Source: Lineus longissimus
Lineage: Eukaryota > Nemertea > Pilidiophora > Heteronemertea > Lineidae
Reading direction: 5' to 3'
DNA length: 64,000 nt
Assembly: GCF_910592395.1 (NCBI RefSeq)
Contig: NC_088324.1
Span: forward strand, 3,286,001-3,350,000
A program made the position numbers and the translations under genes. Positions 9,807-22,200 of the stretch are shown one piece after another (position 1 is the first letter of the stretch; each line of letters begins with the position of its first letter). Below the pieces are notes generated by a model, which was not told the DNA's origin, ran no database searches, and saw only the letters and a list, made by a program, of their open reading frames with translations.

Positions 9807-12800
9807 GAGACAAGACCACAATTGATTTTTTAAGCCTTTTAGCAGTTAAATTGTCAATGTTTGACCGCGACGCATCAACAAACGCGTCAAGTAGTGAAAC
9901 TGAAATTCGGATATGATATACGGGTTAGTCTTGCGAGTAACTGGTGCGATGGAAATTGGTGATTGACCACGGAAATTTTTTTATAATCGACAAATTAGAC
10001 AGACTTTGATATTTCCACTGTTTTCAGCCAACTGGCAGAAAAAACTCAAAACACGCCCCCTATTACCCAATTAGCAAAATTCGAAATTAATTTTTTCATC
10101 AAATAATTTCTTTATATCTGTAGACTTGCCACAGCAAATATTTTTTCAATACCTCTCCAAATATGTACTTGAGAGTAAAAAACATGCACTCGTCTAATTG
10201 ATAGGCCTCGACCCTCCAACCTATGAATATTCATTAGTGGTCTTGTCTCAATGAAGGTACATTTCAGGGGTTAACATTTTGAGATTTTTTTCAAACTAAT
10301 GTACATGACATCCCACAACTCTCCAACAAAGGAAAGTCATATCTGGACATTTTTGGAGAAATGAGAGACATTTCAAAGAGTGGTACAACTGTGCCAAAGC
10401 GACGAAAGAGGACAAAATCGACAAAAAGTCATGATTTTGCAGCCAACAGCACCAAATTCAAAGACCTGCCCTGGCCAGAATAAGCAAGCTATGGAGCTGA
10501 AAATTTAGGATGTGATTTAGGAATATATTTGCTGCTTAGGGCACAACTTTCAGAATCAAGGCCTAAGTAGTTTCAAAGAAATTACAAAATGAATGGCAAC
10601 ACAACAAGACTTGTAAAAATGAAACCGAACTTAGACCGGGGTCAGGTTGACTCTTATTTGGGTCAAATTAAGTTTTTTTCTCATTATTTTAGCTTGTTTT
10701 GACCTTAAATCATCAGCAATACAATATTCTAAATGAATTAGAGTGATTTGAGCACATTCAAATTTTTCACTATATTGACCCAAAATGTAGTGTAAATAGA
10801 GACAAGACCACAATTGATTTTTTAAGCCTTTTAGCAGTTAAATTGTCAATGTTTGACCGCGACGCATCAACAAACGCGTCAAGTAGTGAAACTGAAATTC
10901 GGATATGATATACGGGTTAGTCTTGCGAGTAACTGGTGCGATGGAAATTGGTGATTGACCACGGAAATTTTTTTATAATCGACAAATTAGACAGACTTTG
11001 ATATTTCCACTGTTTTCAGCCAACTGGCAGAAAAAACTCAAAACACGCCCCCTATTACCCAATTAGCAAAATTCGAAATTAATTTTTTCATCAAATAATT
11101 TCTTTATATCTGTAGACTTGCCACAGCAAATATTTTTTCAATACCTCTCCAAATATGTACTTGAGAGTAAAAAACATGCACTCGTCTAATTGATAGGCCT
11201 CGACCCTCCAACCTATGAATATTCATTAGTGGTCTTGTCTCAATGAAGGTACATTTCAGGGGTTAACATTTTGAGATTTTTTTCAAACTAATGTACATGA
11301 CATCCCACAACTCTCCAACAAAGGAAAGTCATATCTGGACATTTTTGGAGAAATGAGAGACATTTCAAAGAGTGGTACAACTGTGCCAAAGCGACGAAAG
11401 AGGACAAAATCGACAAAAAGTCATGATTTTGCAGCCAACAGCACCAAATTCAAAGACCTGCCCTGGCCAGAATAAGCAAGCTATGGAGCTGAAAATTTAG
11501 GATGTGATTTAGGAATATATTTGCTGCTTAGGGCACAACTTTCAGAATCAAGGCCTAAGTAGTTTCAAAGAAATTACAAAATGAATGGCAACACAACAAG
11601 ACTTGTAAAAATGAAACCGAACTTAGACCGGGGTCAGGTTGACTCTTATTTGGGTCAAATTAAGTTTTTTTCTCATTATTTTAGCTTGTTTTGACCTTAA
11701 ATCATCAGCAATACAATATTCTAAATGAATTAGAGTGATTTGAGCACATTCAAATTTTTCACTATATTGACCCAAAATGTAGTGTAAATAGAGACAAGAC
11801 CACAATTGATTTTTTAAGCCTTTTAGCAGTTAAATTGTCAATGTTTGACCGCGACGCATCAACAAACGCGTCAAGTAGTGAAACTGAAATTCGGATATGA
11901 TATACGGGTTAGTCTTGCGAGTAACTGGTGCGATGGAAATTGGTGATTGACCACGGAAATTTTTTTATAATCGACAAATTAGACAGACTTTGATATTTCC
12001 ACTGTTTTCAGCCAACTGGCAGAAAAAACTCAAAACACGCCCCCTATTACCCAATTAGCAAAATTCGAAATTAATTTTTTCATCAAATAATTTCTTTATA
12101 TCTGTAGACTTGCCACAGCAAATATTTTTTCAATACCTCTCCAAATATGTACTTGAGAGTAAAAAACATGCACTCGTCTAATTGATAGGCCTCGACCCTC
12201 CAACCTATGAATATTCATTAGTGGTCTTGTCTCAATGAAGGTACATTTCAGGGGTTAACATTTTGAGATTTTTTTCAAACTAATGTACATGACATCCCAC
12301 AACTCTCCAACAAAGGAAAGTCATATCTGGACATTTTTGGAGAAATGAGAGACATTTCAAAGAGTGGTACAACTGTGCCAAAGCGACGAAAGAGGACAAA
12401 ATCGACAAAAAGTCATGATTTTGCAGCCAACAGCACCAAATTCAAAGACCTGCCCTGGCCAGAATAAGCAAGCTATGGAGCTGAAAATTTAGGATGTGAT
12501 TTAGGAATATATTTGCTGCTTAGGGCACAACTTTCAGAATCAAGGCCTAAGTAGTTTCAAAGAAATTACAAAATGAATGGCAACACAACAAGACTTGTAA
12601 AAATGAAACCGAACTTAGACCGGGGTCAGGTTGACTCTTATTTGGGTCAAATTAAGTTTTTTTCTCATTATTTTAGCTTGTTTTGACCTTAAATCATCAG
12701 CAATACAATATTCTAAATGAATTAGAGTGATTTGAGCACATTCAAATTTTTCACTATATTGACCCAAAATGTAGTGTAAATAGAGACAAGACCACAATTG

Positions 12801-15213
12801 ATTTTTTAAGCCTTTTAGCAGTTAAATTGTCAATGTTTGACCGCGACGCATCAACAAACGCGTCAAGTAGTGAAACTGAAATTCGGATATGATATACGGG
12901 TTAGTCTTGCGAGTAACTGGTGCGATGGAAATTGGTGATTGACCACGGAAATTTTTTTATAATCGACAAATTAGACAGACTTTGATATTTCCACTGTTTT
13001 CAGCCAACTGGCAGAAAAAACTCAAAACACGCCCCCTATTACCCAATTAGCAAAATTCGAAATTAATTTTTTCATCAAATAATTTCTTTATATCTGTAGA
13101 CTTGCCACAGCAAATATTTTTTCAATACCTCTCCAAATATGTACTTGAGAGTAAAAAACATGCACTCGTCTAATTGATAGGCCTCGACCCTCCAACCTAT
13201 GAATATTCATTAGTGGTCTTGTCTCAATGAAGGTACATTTCAGGGGTTAACATTTTGAGATTTTTTTCAAACTAATGTACATGACATCCCACAACTCTCC
13301 AACAAAGGAAAGTCATATCTGGACATTTTTGGAGAAATGAGAGACATTTCAAAGAGTGGTACAACTGTGCCAAAGCGACGAAAGAGGACAAAATCGACAA
13401 AAAGTCATGATTTTGCAGCCAACAGCACCAAATTCAAAGACCTGCCCTGGCCAGAATAAGCAAGCTATGGAGCTGAAAATTTAGGATGTGATTTAGGAAT
13501 ATATTTGCTGCTTAGGGCACAACTTTCAGAATCAAGGCCTAAGTAGTTTCAAAGAAATTACAAAATGAATGGCAACACAACAAGACTTGTAAAAATGAAA
13601 CCGAACTTAGACCGGGGTCAGGTTGACTCTTATTTGGGTCAAATTAAGTTTTTTTCTCATTATTTTAGCTTGTTTTGACCTTAAATCATCAGCAATACAA
13701 TATTCTAAATGAATTAGAGTGATTTGAGCACATTCAAATTTTTCACTATATTGACCCAAAATGTAGTGTAAATAGAGACAAGACCACAATTGATTTTTTA
13801 AGCCTTTTAGCAGTTAAATTGTCAATGTTTGACCGCGACGCATCAACAAACGCGTCAAGTAGTGAAACTGAAATTCGGATATGATATACGGGTTAGTCTT
13901 GCGAGTAACTGGTGCGATGGAAATTGGTGATTGACCACGGAAATTTTTTTATAATCGACAAATTAGACAGACTTTGATATTTCCACTGTTTTCAGCCAAC
14001 TGGCAGAAAAAACTCAAAACACGCCCCCTATTACCCAATTAGCAAAATTCGAAATTAATTTTTTCATCAAATAATTTCTTTATATCTGTAGACTTGCCAC
14101 AGCAAATATTTTTTCAATACCTCTCCAAATATGTACTTGAGAGTAAAAAACATGCACTCGTCTAATTGATAGGCCTCGACCCTCCAACCTATGAATATTC
14201 ATTAGTGGTCTTGTCTCAATGAAGGTACATTTCAGGGGTTAACATTTTGAGATTTTTTTCAAACTAATGTACATGACATCCCACAACTCTCCAACAAAGG
14301 AAAGTCATATCTGGACATTTTTGGAGAAATGAGAGACATTTCAAAGAGTGGTACAACTGTGCCAAAGCGACGAAAGAGGACAAAATCGACAAAAAGTCAT
14401 GATTTTGCAGCCAACAGCACCAAATTCAAAGACCTGCCCTGGCCAGAATAAGCAAGCTATGGAGCTGAAAATTTAGGATGTGATTTAGGAATATATTTGC
14501 TGCTCAGGGCACAACTTTCAGAATCAAGGCCTAAGTAGTTTCAAAGAAATTACAAAATGAATGGCAACACAACAAGACTTGTAAAAATGAAACCGAACTT
14601 AGACCGGGGTCAGGTTGACTCTTATTTGGGTCAAATTAAGTTTTTTTCTCATTATTTTAGCTTGTTTTGACCTTAAATCATCAGCAATACAATATTCTAA
14701 ATGAATTAGAGTGATTTGAGCACATTCAAATTTTTCACTATATTGACCCAAAATGTAGTGTAAATAGAGACAAGACCACAATTGATTTTTTAAGCCTTTT
14801 AGCAGTTAAATTGTCAATGTTTGACCGCGACGCATCAACAAACGCGTCAAGTAGTGAAACTGAAATTCGGATATGATATACGGGTTAGTCTTGCGAGTAA
14901 CTGGTGCGATGGAAATTGGTGATTGACCACGGAAATTTTTTTATAATCGACAAATTAGACAGACTTTGATATTTCCACTGTTTTCAGCCAACTGGCAGAA
15001 AAAACTCAAAACACGCCCCCTATTACCCAATTAGCAAAATTCGAAATTAATTTTTTCATCAAATAATTTCTTTATATCTGTAGACTTGCCACAGCAAATA
15101 TTTTTTCAATACCTCTCCAAATATGTACTTGAGAGTAAAAAACATGCACTCGTCTAATTGATAGGCCTCGACCCTCCAACCTATGAATATTCATTAGTGG
15201 TCTTGTCTCAGAG

Positions 15214-16204
15214 GCGTTGTAAGGAACGAAATCAGCGCCTCTGGTGTCAAGATTGCAATTCGAACTTAAGAAACGAGGCGATAAGTACGTATATTGTTGG
15301 ACTATAATTTATTGCTGGTAATCCTTCCCGGGTACATCAGAATTTGTTTTGTCAATAATGTTATCGGGAGAAAAATATATAACAGTAGTGAGGTTTTGCA
15401 AGCTAACGTTTTCCGTTAACGACTACGTTTTTTAAGAGCCTCTACGGGATTTTTTAGTAATACCGAAATCCCTCCCCGTTCGAGTTGGATTCGTGAATTG
15501 CATACCCATTGCGTCCTTCCTCTTCTACGGAGTTATTCCACTCCTTACTCTCTTGGCATGATGGGACACCGGGATAGTGCTTGCAGATGACCGCTTGCAG
15601 CGCACTGTAAGGAAAGAATCATCTCACTGTATATACATTCAATGCAATGCCCTTGTGTTCATATGTTCATGTGTGCAGTATAATGTTCGACATGTATATC
15701 CAGTGGAGATTATTTGGTACATAATAAAGTATACGTGTGTAAAATTTGGTGCTGCAGTAACATTTTGAACGATTTAGCTTTTTTTACCCTTCTCACATGG
15801 ACTATTTAGAGCTGGCAATTATACCATGACAGAATATTTCTATCGCGATTGTCTTTCCAACAGTCATGTATATTTCTCCGGGCGCCCTTTCTACTGCTTT
15901 ATTTAACTTTCATTGGCCAAGGACCTTGGCACAAGACCCCCCCCCCCCCCCCCCCCCACCTCTCTCTCCAGCACTAGTCTGTGATGCGAAGGTCATATAG
16001 TATGCAGCCAGATTTGTGCTGTAATCATGACCGCTAGTCCTCTCCTCATTCTATTCATTTAGAAATACATTAAGTGGACGTTGGAACACTGGATATCACT
16101 TACTCCAGCTCGGACGTGAATTCGCACACCCCTGTGGAAGGGAGTGTCATGGCGGGGGGGGGGGATCTGAGCCTGGGTTTCGTACACCTTTGCATTGTAC
16201 TTAC
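15214..16204. other. intronic or intergenic stretch between the array and cyclase exon 6
   Basis: No coding exon can be supported here. It has a C run at 15939-15957 and a G run near 16154. The missing C-terminal cyclase exon should lie on the minus strand somewhere left of 16205; I searched this stretch for a frame with the expected cysteines and found none, so the exon is probably beyond the 992-bp array. Confidence 0.5.
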
Positions 16205-19200
16205 GGTGGGTTATTTGTACACGTGTAGCCGATGCCGTGTTGTTTGATTAGATGCTCCATCTCCTCCATACTTCCTGTACCACAGTTATCCCTAAAAACG
16301 AAAGGACTCAATGTAATTTGTTTCGATTGAAAATATAACTCGCTAATGCAGTGGAACCTCTCGATTAAGAACAACCTTGGAACTGACAAATGCTGTTCCT
16401 GATTAAGAGGCGTCCTGATTACAGAGGTCAGATTTAATGGAACTTACCAATATTGGACCAATTGCAGTGTCCTTAAAGGAAACCTATAGTGTAACGCTTA
16501 TAAAAATGGGGAGTTTTGAACGGCCTGGTTAAAACCAAAGACTGGAATAGGCTTCCATTGATAAATGTTAGCAGTTTCGAGTTCCCCTCAGGTAGTTGAT
16601 TATGTAGCCAATGAGCTGCATACGAAGTAATTACCAATTTAGGTATTATTACCACGTTCAGCTAGTCTAAATAAAGACTTGAGCCACGACTGGATCTCTT
16701 TAATAGAGAGGGTGTACTTAAAAGTGTACTTAAAGTGGCGTCTGCTGAGGAAGGTTCCCCAGTAAATACGCTTTTAGGGTATGTCGAGCTTTTTGAGGAT
16801 AGCTTTACTTCTAACTTGCTCATTTAATTCTGCTGGACTAGAAATTCACCAACAAAATGCAAATGACAAAATTGTCATCAAAAATTCCATAGACAACATG
16901 TAGATATTAAGGGAAAGTGTCAGTAGTTGTTCTATGTGTTTTTGATGATTAGTTTTTTATGAGATTTGAAAAATGTATCTCTTTAGAATGTAATACACGA
17001 ACACGAACTTTTTGATTAAGGAATTGAACCCGAGGCGGAGGACCTTGGTTGAGTTACCAAGACACTCGAGGGTGGAGCTAAAATACAGTCCAAACCCGAG
17101 CCGATACCAAGACACTCGAGGGTGGAGCTAAAATACAGTCCAAACCCGAGCCGATAGGCGAGGGTTTGGACGAAATTTTAGCTCCACCCTCGAGTGTCTT
17201 GGTAACTCAACCAAGGTCCTCCGCCTCGGGTTCAATTTCTATTCTAAAATACCTCAAACTTAAAAAGATAGGCCACGAAAATAACTTGAATATGTGCGAA
17301 TTTGGCAAATTCCATCCATCGCCGGCCCGGAGCGCCGGTAGCGCCGTTGTTTACATTATGTTACGGCAACGTTACAGAAAATGAGACATGTACATTTTGT
17401 ACAGCGCGCATAGGAAGTCCGCATCGGCTCGCTCAAGTGATGCTAAAATCCGCGCAAATAGGCTATTTGGAGCGTTTTTCTCGGCAAATATGTGTAGTGC
17501 TCATTAAAAAGCTTAGGGTGGTTGATGCTTCCTTGGCTGATTTGTGTTTGAAGCAGTGTTTTGAGAGCCTCAAACTTCTGAAGTGAGCTGAAATTCCATT
17601 GACGTGACGTGTGCATGGTTTCCACATTTTAGTGCGACCCGAGGGAACTTTGGTAGAGCATCTTGGTTGCGTGTCCAAAACACTCCACTCTCAGAACGAG
17701 GCTTATGCATTTTCCATTTAAAAGTTGACTTTACGGTACCAAGGTATTTTAGAATATGGGTCTCTATCGGCTTTCTTTTAGAAATCTGTATCAATATATT
17801 TGTAGGATCTATATAATACTATGCTTCTTTTTAGGCGCTATTTTTATATATAGTATCTGTAACATAAATATTTGTCTACACCTTTTGTTGTTATCATTCA
17901 ATTGGCCATGAATAAATAATTGGTAAATGCTTCTACTTCACCTTTGTACAGCCAAGTGCAAGTCCACACATCAATTTTAAGGAAAAGCATCTGCATTATT
18001 TGTGTCATAACGACTCGGTAAAATATCTATCAGCCGACCGAAGGGATAACAACCACAGGATATTCAGCAAATATTTAGAATATCCACAAGTCATACGTGT
18101 ATAAAGTAATGCGTTTGTTCTGAGTCTTTTTCTTTTATTTCTAATAGGCATTACTAACTTTGGTATCATTTTGCAAGAATACGAGGCTTAGATAAGTGCT
18201 ATCCATTTTGCGTAACCTACCAGCTAATTAATTTCATTCATCAGTTGATTTCAGAATTTGCACAAAATGGCGGTAGCTATTGACAGAGATACATTTAACA
18301 CTGGTATCAATGAATGTGCAGTATCGCAAAAAGGGTAGAAATAGATGTCTTACGTGATAGGTTTGCCTGGTTCGTGTACCAGCAGAGGTTCCAAGGACTT
18401 GACCCGGGAGGTGGTGAAGATCATTGGGAGCTCAACTGAGCCGAGCACACTTCCCGGTCTGTATGCGTGCCAACCCTCTTTCCCAGAGCCCATCATCAGA
18501 ATTTTCACTTTGCCTTCAGCAGTAGAGGCAAACTGAAATTTGGAACAAAAAATATGCAATGTTTTTGTAAAGCTCTTGAGTACCGAAACTAAGTGCACGC
18601 CTTGTACCGGGCCAAATTTTCAATTATTGAAAATTGGCCCTAACATGCTTGAGAAAATTCACGGAACGGTCGGTATAGCCATCTATTGGTGAAAAGTGGA
18701 ACTCTAGTGGAAGCAGACGCTACTCGGTGATCATAATACAGCCACACAAGTGTGCTGGCAGTACCGGAGTATCAAAGATAAAACAGTATAAAATGACCGC
18801 GATTGCGGACACTAAAAGTACAGAGATGTTAGAATAAATGACCGCAATTGCGGTCACAAAAGGTATTCAAGAGGTTAAGACAAAACAGCAGTTTCAAAAG
18901 TGCATGACATTAATAATTTTTCCCTACATGAAAGAACTTGACATTGCTGTCATTACGTTATTTGCTCTTCCCAGTTTAGACCTTTTGACTCCTATGAAAG
19001 CTGTTCGTAGGGTCGATGTAATCAAGATTTGCCCTGATAATCGTTTCGTAAGTTAGTTGAACAATAGGAATGTAAGCTAAAGTGCGGTCGGGCTTTGTTT
19101 AAAGAAAATAGACAATGAAATGGGCAAGGCCTGAACTCTTTTAACAGCCAATTTAGGTGCAACATAACGCAGTGCCTCGCACATATGTCGCATGCATAGT

Positions 19201-22200
19201 GACTCACTTGAGGGTAGATGTGAACCATAAGCAAGTCCATTGGGAAAACAACTCATATCCACTTAATATCCACGGATGTGTACATCGGTTCAGATTATTT
19301 ACCGCTTTTGAGATAGATTTCCAGAAGTTTCCCACGGCGTCTCCGCCATTTTCACACTCGCCCCACCTTGGGCAGTTCTCGTAGTTGATTCCTTCGCCTC
19401 CTTTCTGACCACAGAAGACAAGTCCATCTCCCATGTAACCTGGAACAAGAATTTATGACCAAATGATTAAATCAGTTTGATGAAAAAATAAAATGTTTAA
19501 ATGATAAAGTGTAGTTTTATTCTTCTTCTCTAAACATGTTCGTGTTAAAACCTTCTTACCGCTTGGACACTTTACTCTGACTTTCCAGGTCGAAGTAAAA
19601 TTCTTTGTTAACATTTTAATTATTTTCAAGAATTACCACGAAGCCGAATCAGATCTAAACCAAGAATCTTTTATGAATCCTATCTGGGTTTCCGACCTGG
19701 GTTCTCCATGTCTTAGCTCTCCGATGGCACATTCAGTCAGTGGCTCACGTCTCGAACGGGTACATCCTTCATCATTCTTTTCGCAATACTATTCAATGCT
19801 AAAAATCCTTTAAATCAAAGCTTTTTACAGAGGCTTGCTCGTGATAATGCCGTATGCTTTGAAACTACATGTACTTCATTTGCTTCACGCTTCGACATTT
19901 TGGTTATGACCTGAAATTCTCCTGTCTTTAGGGCATAAATTTGGTTGGTTACCTGATATTTGAATCTTTCCTATCTTCAAGTCTCTCGGGAATACGAATC
20001 AATAGCCTTAATAAAATCTTGACATGATAGTAAACATTTGATATTTACCTAAAAATGTTCCAGTCTCCAGAGCATACAGGCCAATTGCCTTTGCAAACTC
20101 CTTCAGATATTGGATTGGATAGTTCACACCGCTCCATAACGTCACCTAGAAAAGACACAACACCATTAAGACACATTGTGACGATCGAAAATGATCACTG
20201 GGGGATCATGATGCAGATACAAATGTAGACACTATTCATCTGTAGGAGGCTTTTTCCGACTTCTTTGCGGTTTATCTAACTTTTTCTGATCTATTCGACA
20301 TTTTCCGACTTTTCCCTGAATGGTCGGGTTTCTAAAAAAAACCTGTGAAATATACTAAGGGCTTCCTGAAATAGCCTGAGGGCAATAAAGATCAAAAGCC
20401 TATGTTGAATGGGGTTATTAATGACGTGTGAACCAAACACAAATGTGACTACTAATTAGCTCACTCAATTAGGTCGCACTGAATGTTTGGCTCACACCTC
20501 ATTTACCAGACCAAACATAGGCCTTTGATCTTTATTGCCCTATTTGAGAAGCCCTAGTATTTTTCGCAGGTTTTCTAGAAATCCAACTTTTCAGCAAAAG
20601 GTCGAACAATATCAGACTTTTATCGGATTAATCAGGAAAAGTTAGCGAAACCGTTAAGAAGTCGGAAAAAAGCATCCCACTCGGGCATGATTCAAGACCT
20701 CTTAATTAATAGTTACCGGTACCCCCCCCCCCCCCCCACCCCCACCCCCCACCCCCCCCCCCCCCAGATTTTGCGTATGTCGAGAGCATCATGGCAAATT
20801 ATTTAGTATTTTGATGAGTTTTGTTAAAATCAACCCCAAGCACGTCACTCAAAACCTTAATTTACTGGATGCAATAATGTATTCTTTAAGCGACTAATCA
20901 TGAGCGGGTTGGTATTCATTCAACTTGTTGTTCATTAGGAAAATTATGATTGAAATATAAACTGACCTTGTCCGACCCAAGTGATTTCATGGTCATCTTG
21001 ATGACTTTATCATAGCTGCTGGGTGTGACGTCACATGGTCCCTTGTCCTTGAATGCACCGAGGAAGGCCACCACGATCGCCTCACAATGTGCCAAACCAT
21101 CACGACTAAAAGAGACAAGAAATGACAGTGTGTTTTTTATGAATTGTATCTATTTAGAAAGATTTTTTACAATCAACGAAAATAAAGACAATAGCTATAT
21201 GGTGATAGAGTTCAGAGGTTGAAATACACCCAGCTATCATCGAACCATTTAAGAAGGACTGGCCATCTCTGAAAGAAGCTTGAAATGACCAACGATAAGC
21301 ATGCCAGGTAAAAGGTATGGAGATTATGGCAAGCCGTGTGTCCAATAATTAAGAAAACCTAGTTTTATTGAAGTTTTCTTCTTTCAAAACTTAGTTTTAT
21401 GGAAGAAAACCATGTTTTTTCCAATGAAACTAGGTTTTTATGGAAACTAGGTTTAATTTTATAAAACAAGGTTAGCCTATATGGAAGAAAACTAGGTTTT
21501 CTTTCAAGAAAACTAAGTTGTTAAAAACAACTTAGTCTTCTTCGAAAAAGTATAAGTTTCAGGAAAACCAAGTTTCAAAAAAGATAAAAAACCTAGTTTC
21601 ATTGAAAAAAACATGGTTTTCTTCCATGAAACTAAGTTTCAAAAGAAGAAAACCAGGTTTTACTGTAATAATCCAGTCTTTTTATCTCGTCCCCCCGCTG
21701 TGGAGACGAGGTAAAAAGACTAGGTTTTCTAGCATATGGATTGGAAACTAGGTTTTATAAGAAATAACCTGGTCTTTTTCAATAAAAGTTTTGATGAAGA
21801 CAAGAATAAAACCTGGTTCTATTCAACAAAACCAAGTTTTCTTCTACGAAACTAGGTTTTTATTGAAGAAGCATAGGTTTAATTTTTAAAAAATAGTTTT
21901 TTTGCAAAAAAATTGGTTTTTGATCAAGAAAACGTGTTTTTTATAATAAACCTAAGCTTTTTCAAAAAAAAAACTAGTTTCACTGAATAAAACGTGGTTT
22001 TCTTCCATGAAACTAAGTTTTGAAAGACTATACTAGGTTTTCTTAATTATTGGACACACGGCTTGCCATTGGAGATTGCCTAAATTGAGTGGATTAGGTA
22101 TTGCCCCCTTGATTGAAGTGGTCTTTGAGAAAATGGCTCTAATTTCGATTGCGACTGAAGATGCTTTTGCCTAAGAACAAGTTATAATAACTATGCTCCC

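Larger units (their letters stand above)
8815..15209. repeat. tandem array of a 992-bp unit (6.45 copies) bounded by transposon termini
   Basis: The sequence repeats with an exact 992-base period. Reading across it I noticed one difference between units (C at 14505 where the others have T). The unit is a 443-bp segment with 13-bp terminal inverted repeats (GAGACAAGACCAC ... GTGGTCTTGTCTC) plus a 549-bp spacer. The array is seven 443-bp segments and six spacers, so it starts and ends exactly on a terminus. The 443-bp segments start at 8815, 9807, 10799, 11791, 12783, 13775 and 14767. AGAG flanks the whole array on both sides (8811-8814, 15210-15213), like a target duplication. The only ORF is a recurring 60-codon minus-strand frame without recognisable homology. 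Confidence 0.93.

Noticed and set aside
9639-14781. Six identical 60-codon minus-strand ORFs in the 992-bp array
   Set aside because: One frame copied with the repeat; no domain, crosses the spacer/element border, AT-rich composition.
8815-15209. CRISPR or rDNA-like array
   Set aside because: The whole unit is identical including spacers, far too long for CRISPR, and has no rRNA sequence.
15939-15957. C and G homopolymer runs here and at 5076, 16154, 20723, 60725, 62427 and 63345 as regulatory signals
   Set aside because: Common slippage tracts in such genomes and possible sequencing weak points; no associated gene signal.
18345-18536. Plus-strand ORF at the cyclase exon 5 locus
   Set aside because: Shadow of the minus-strand exon, which has family motifs and splice sites.
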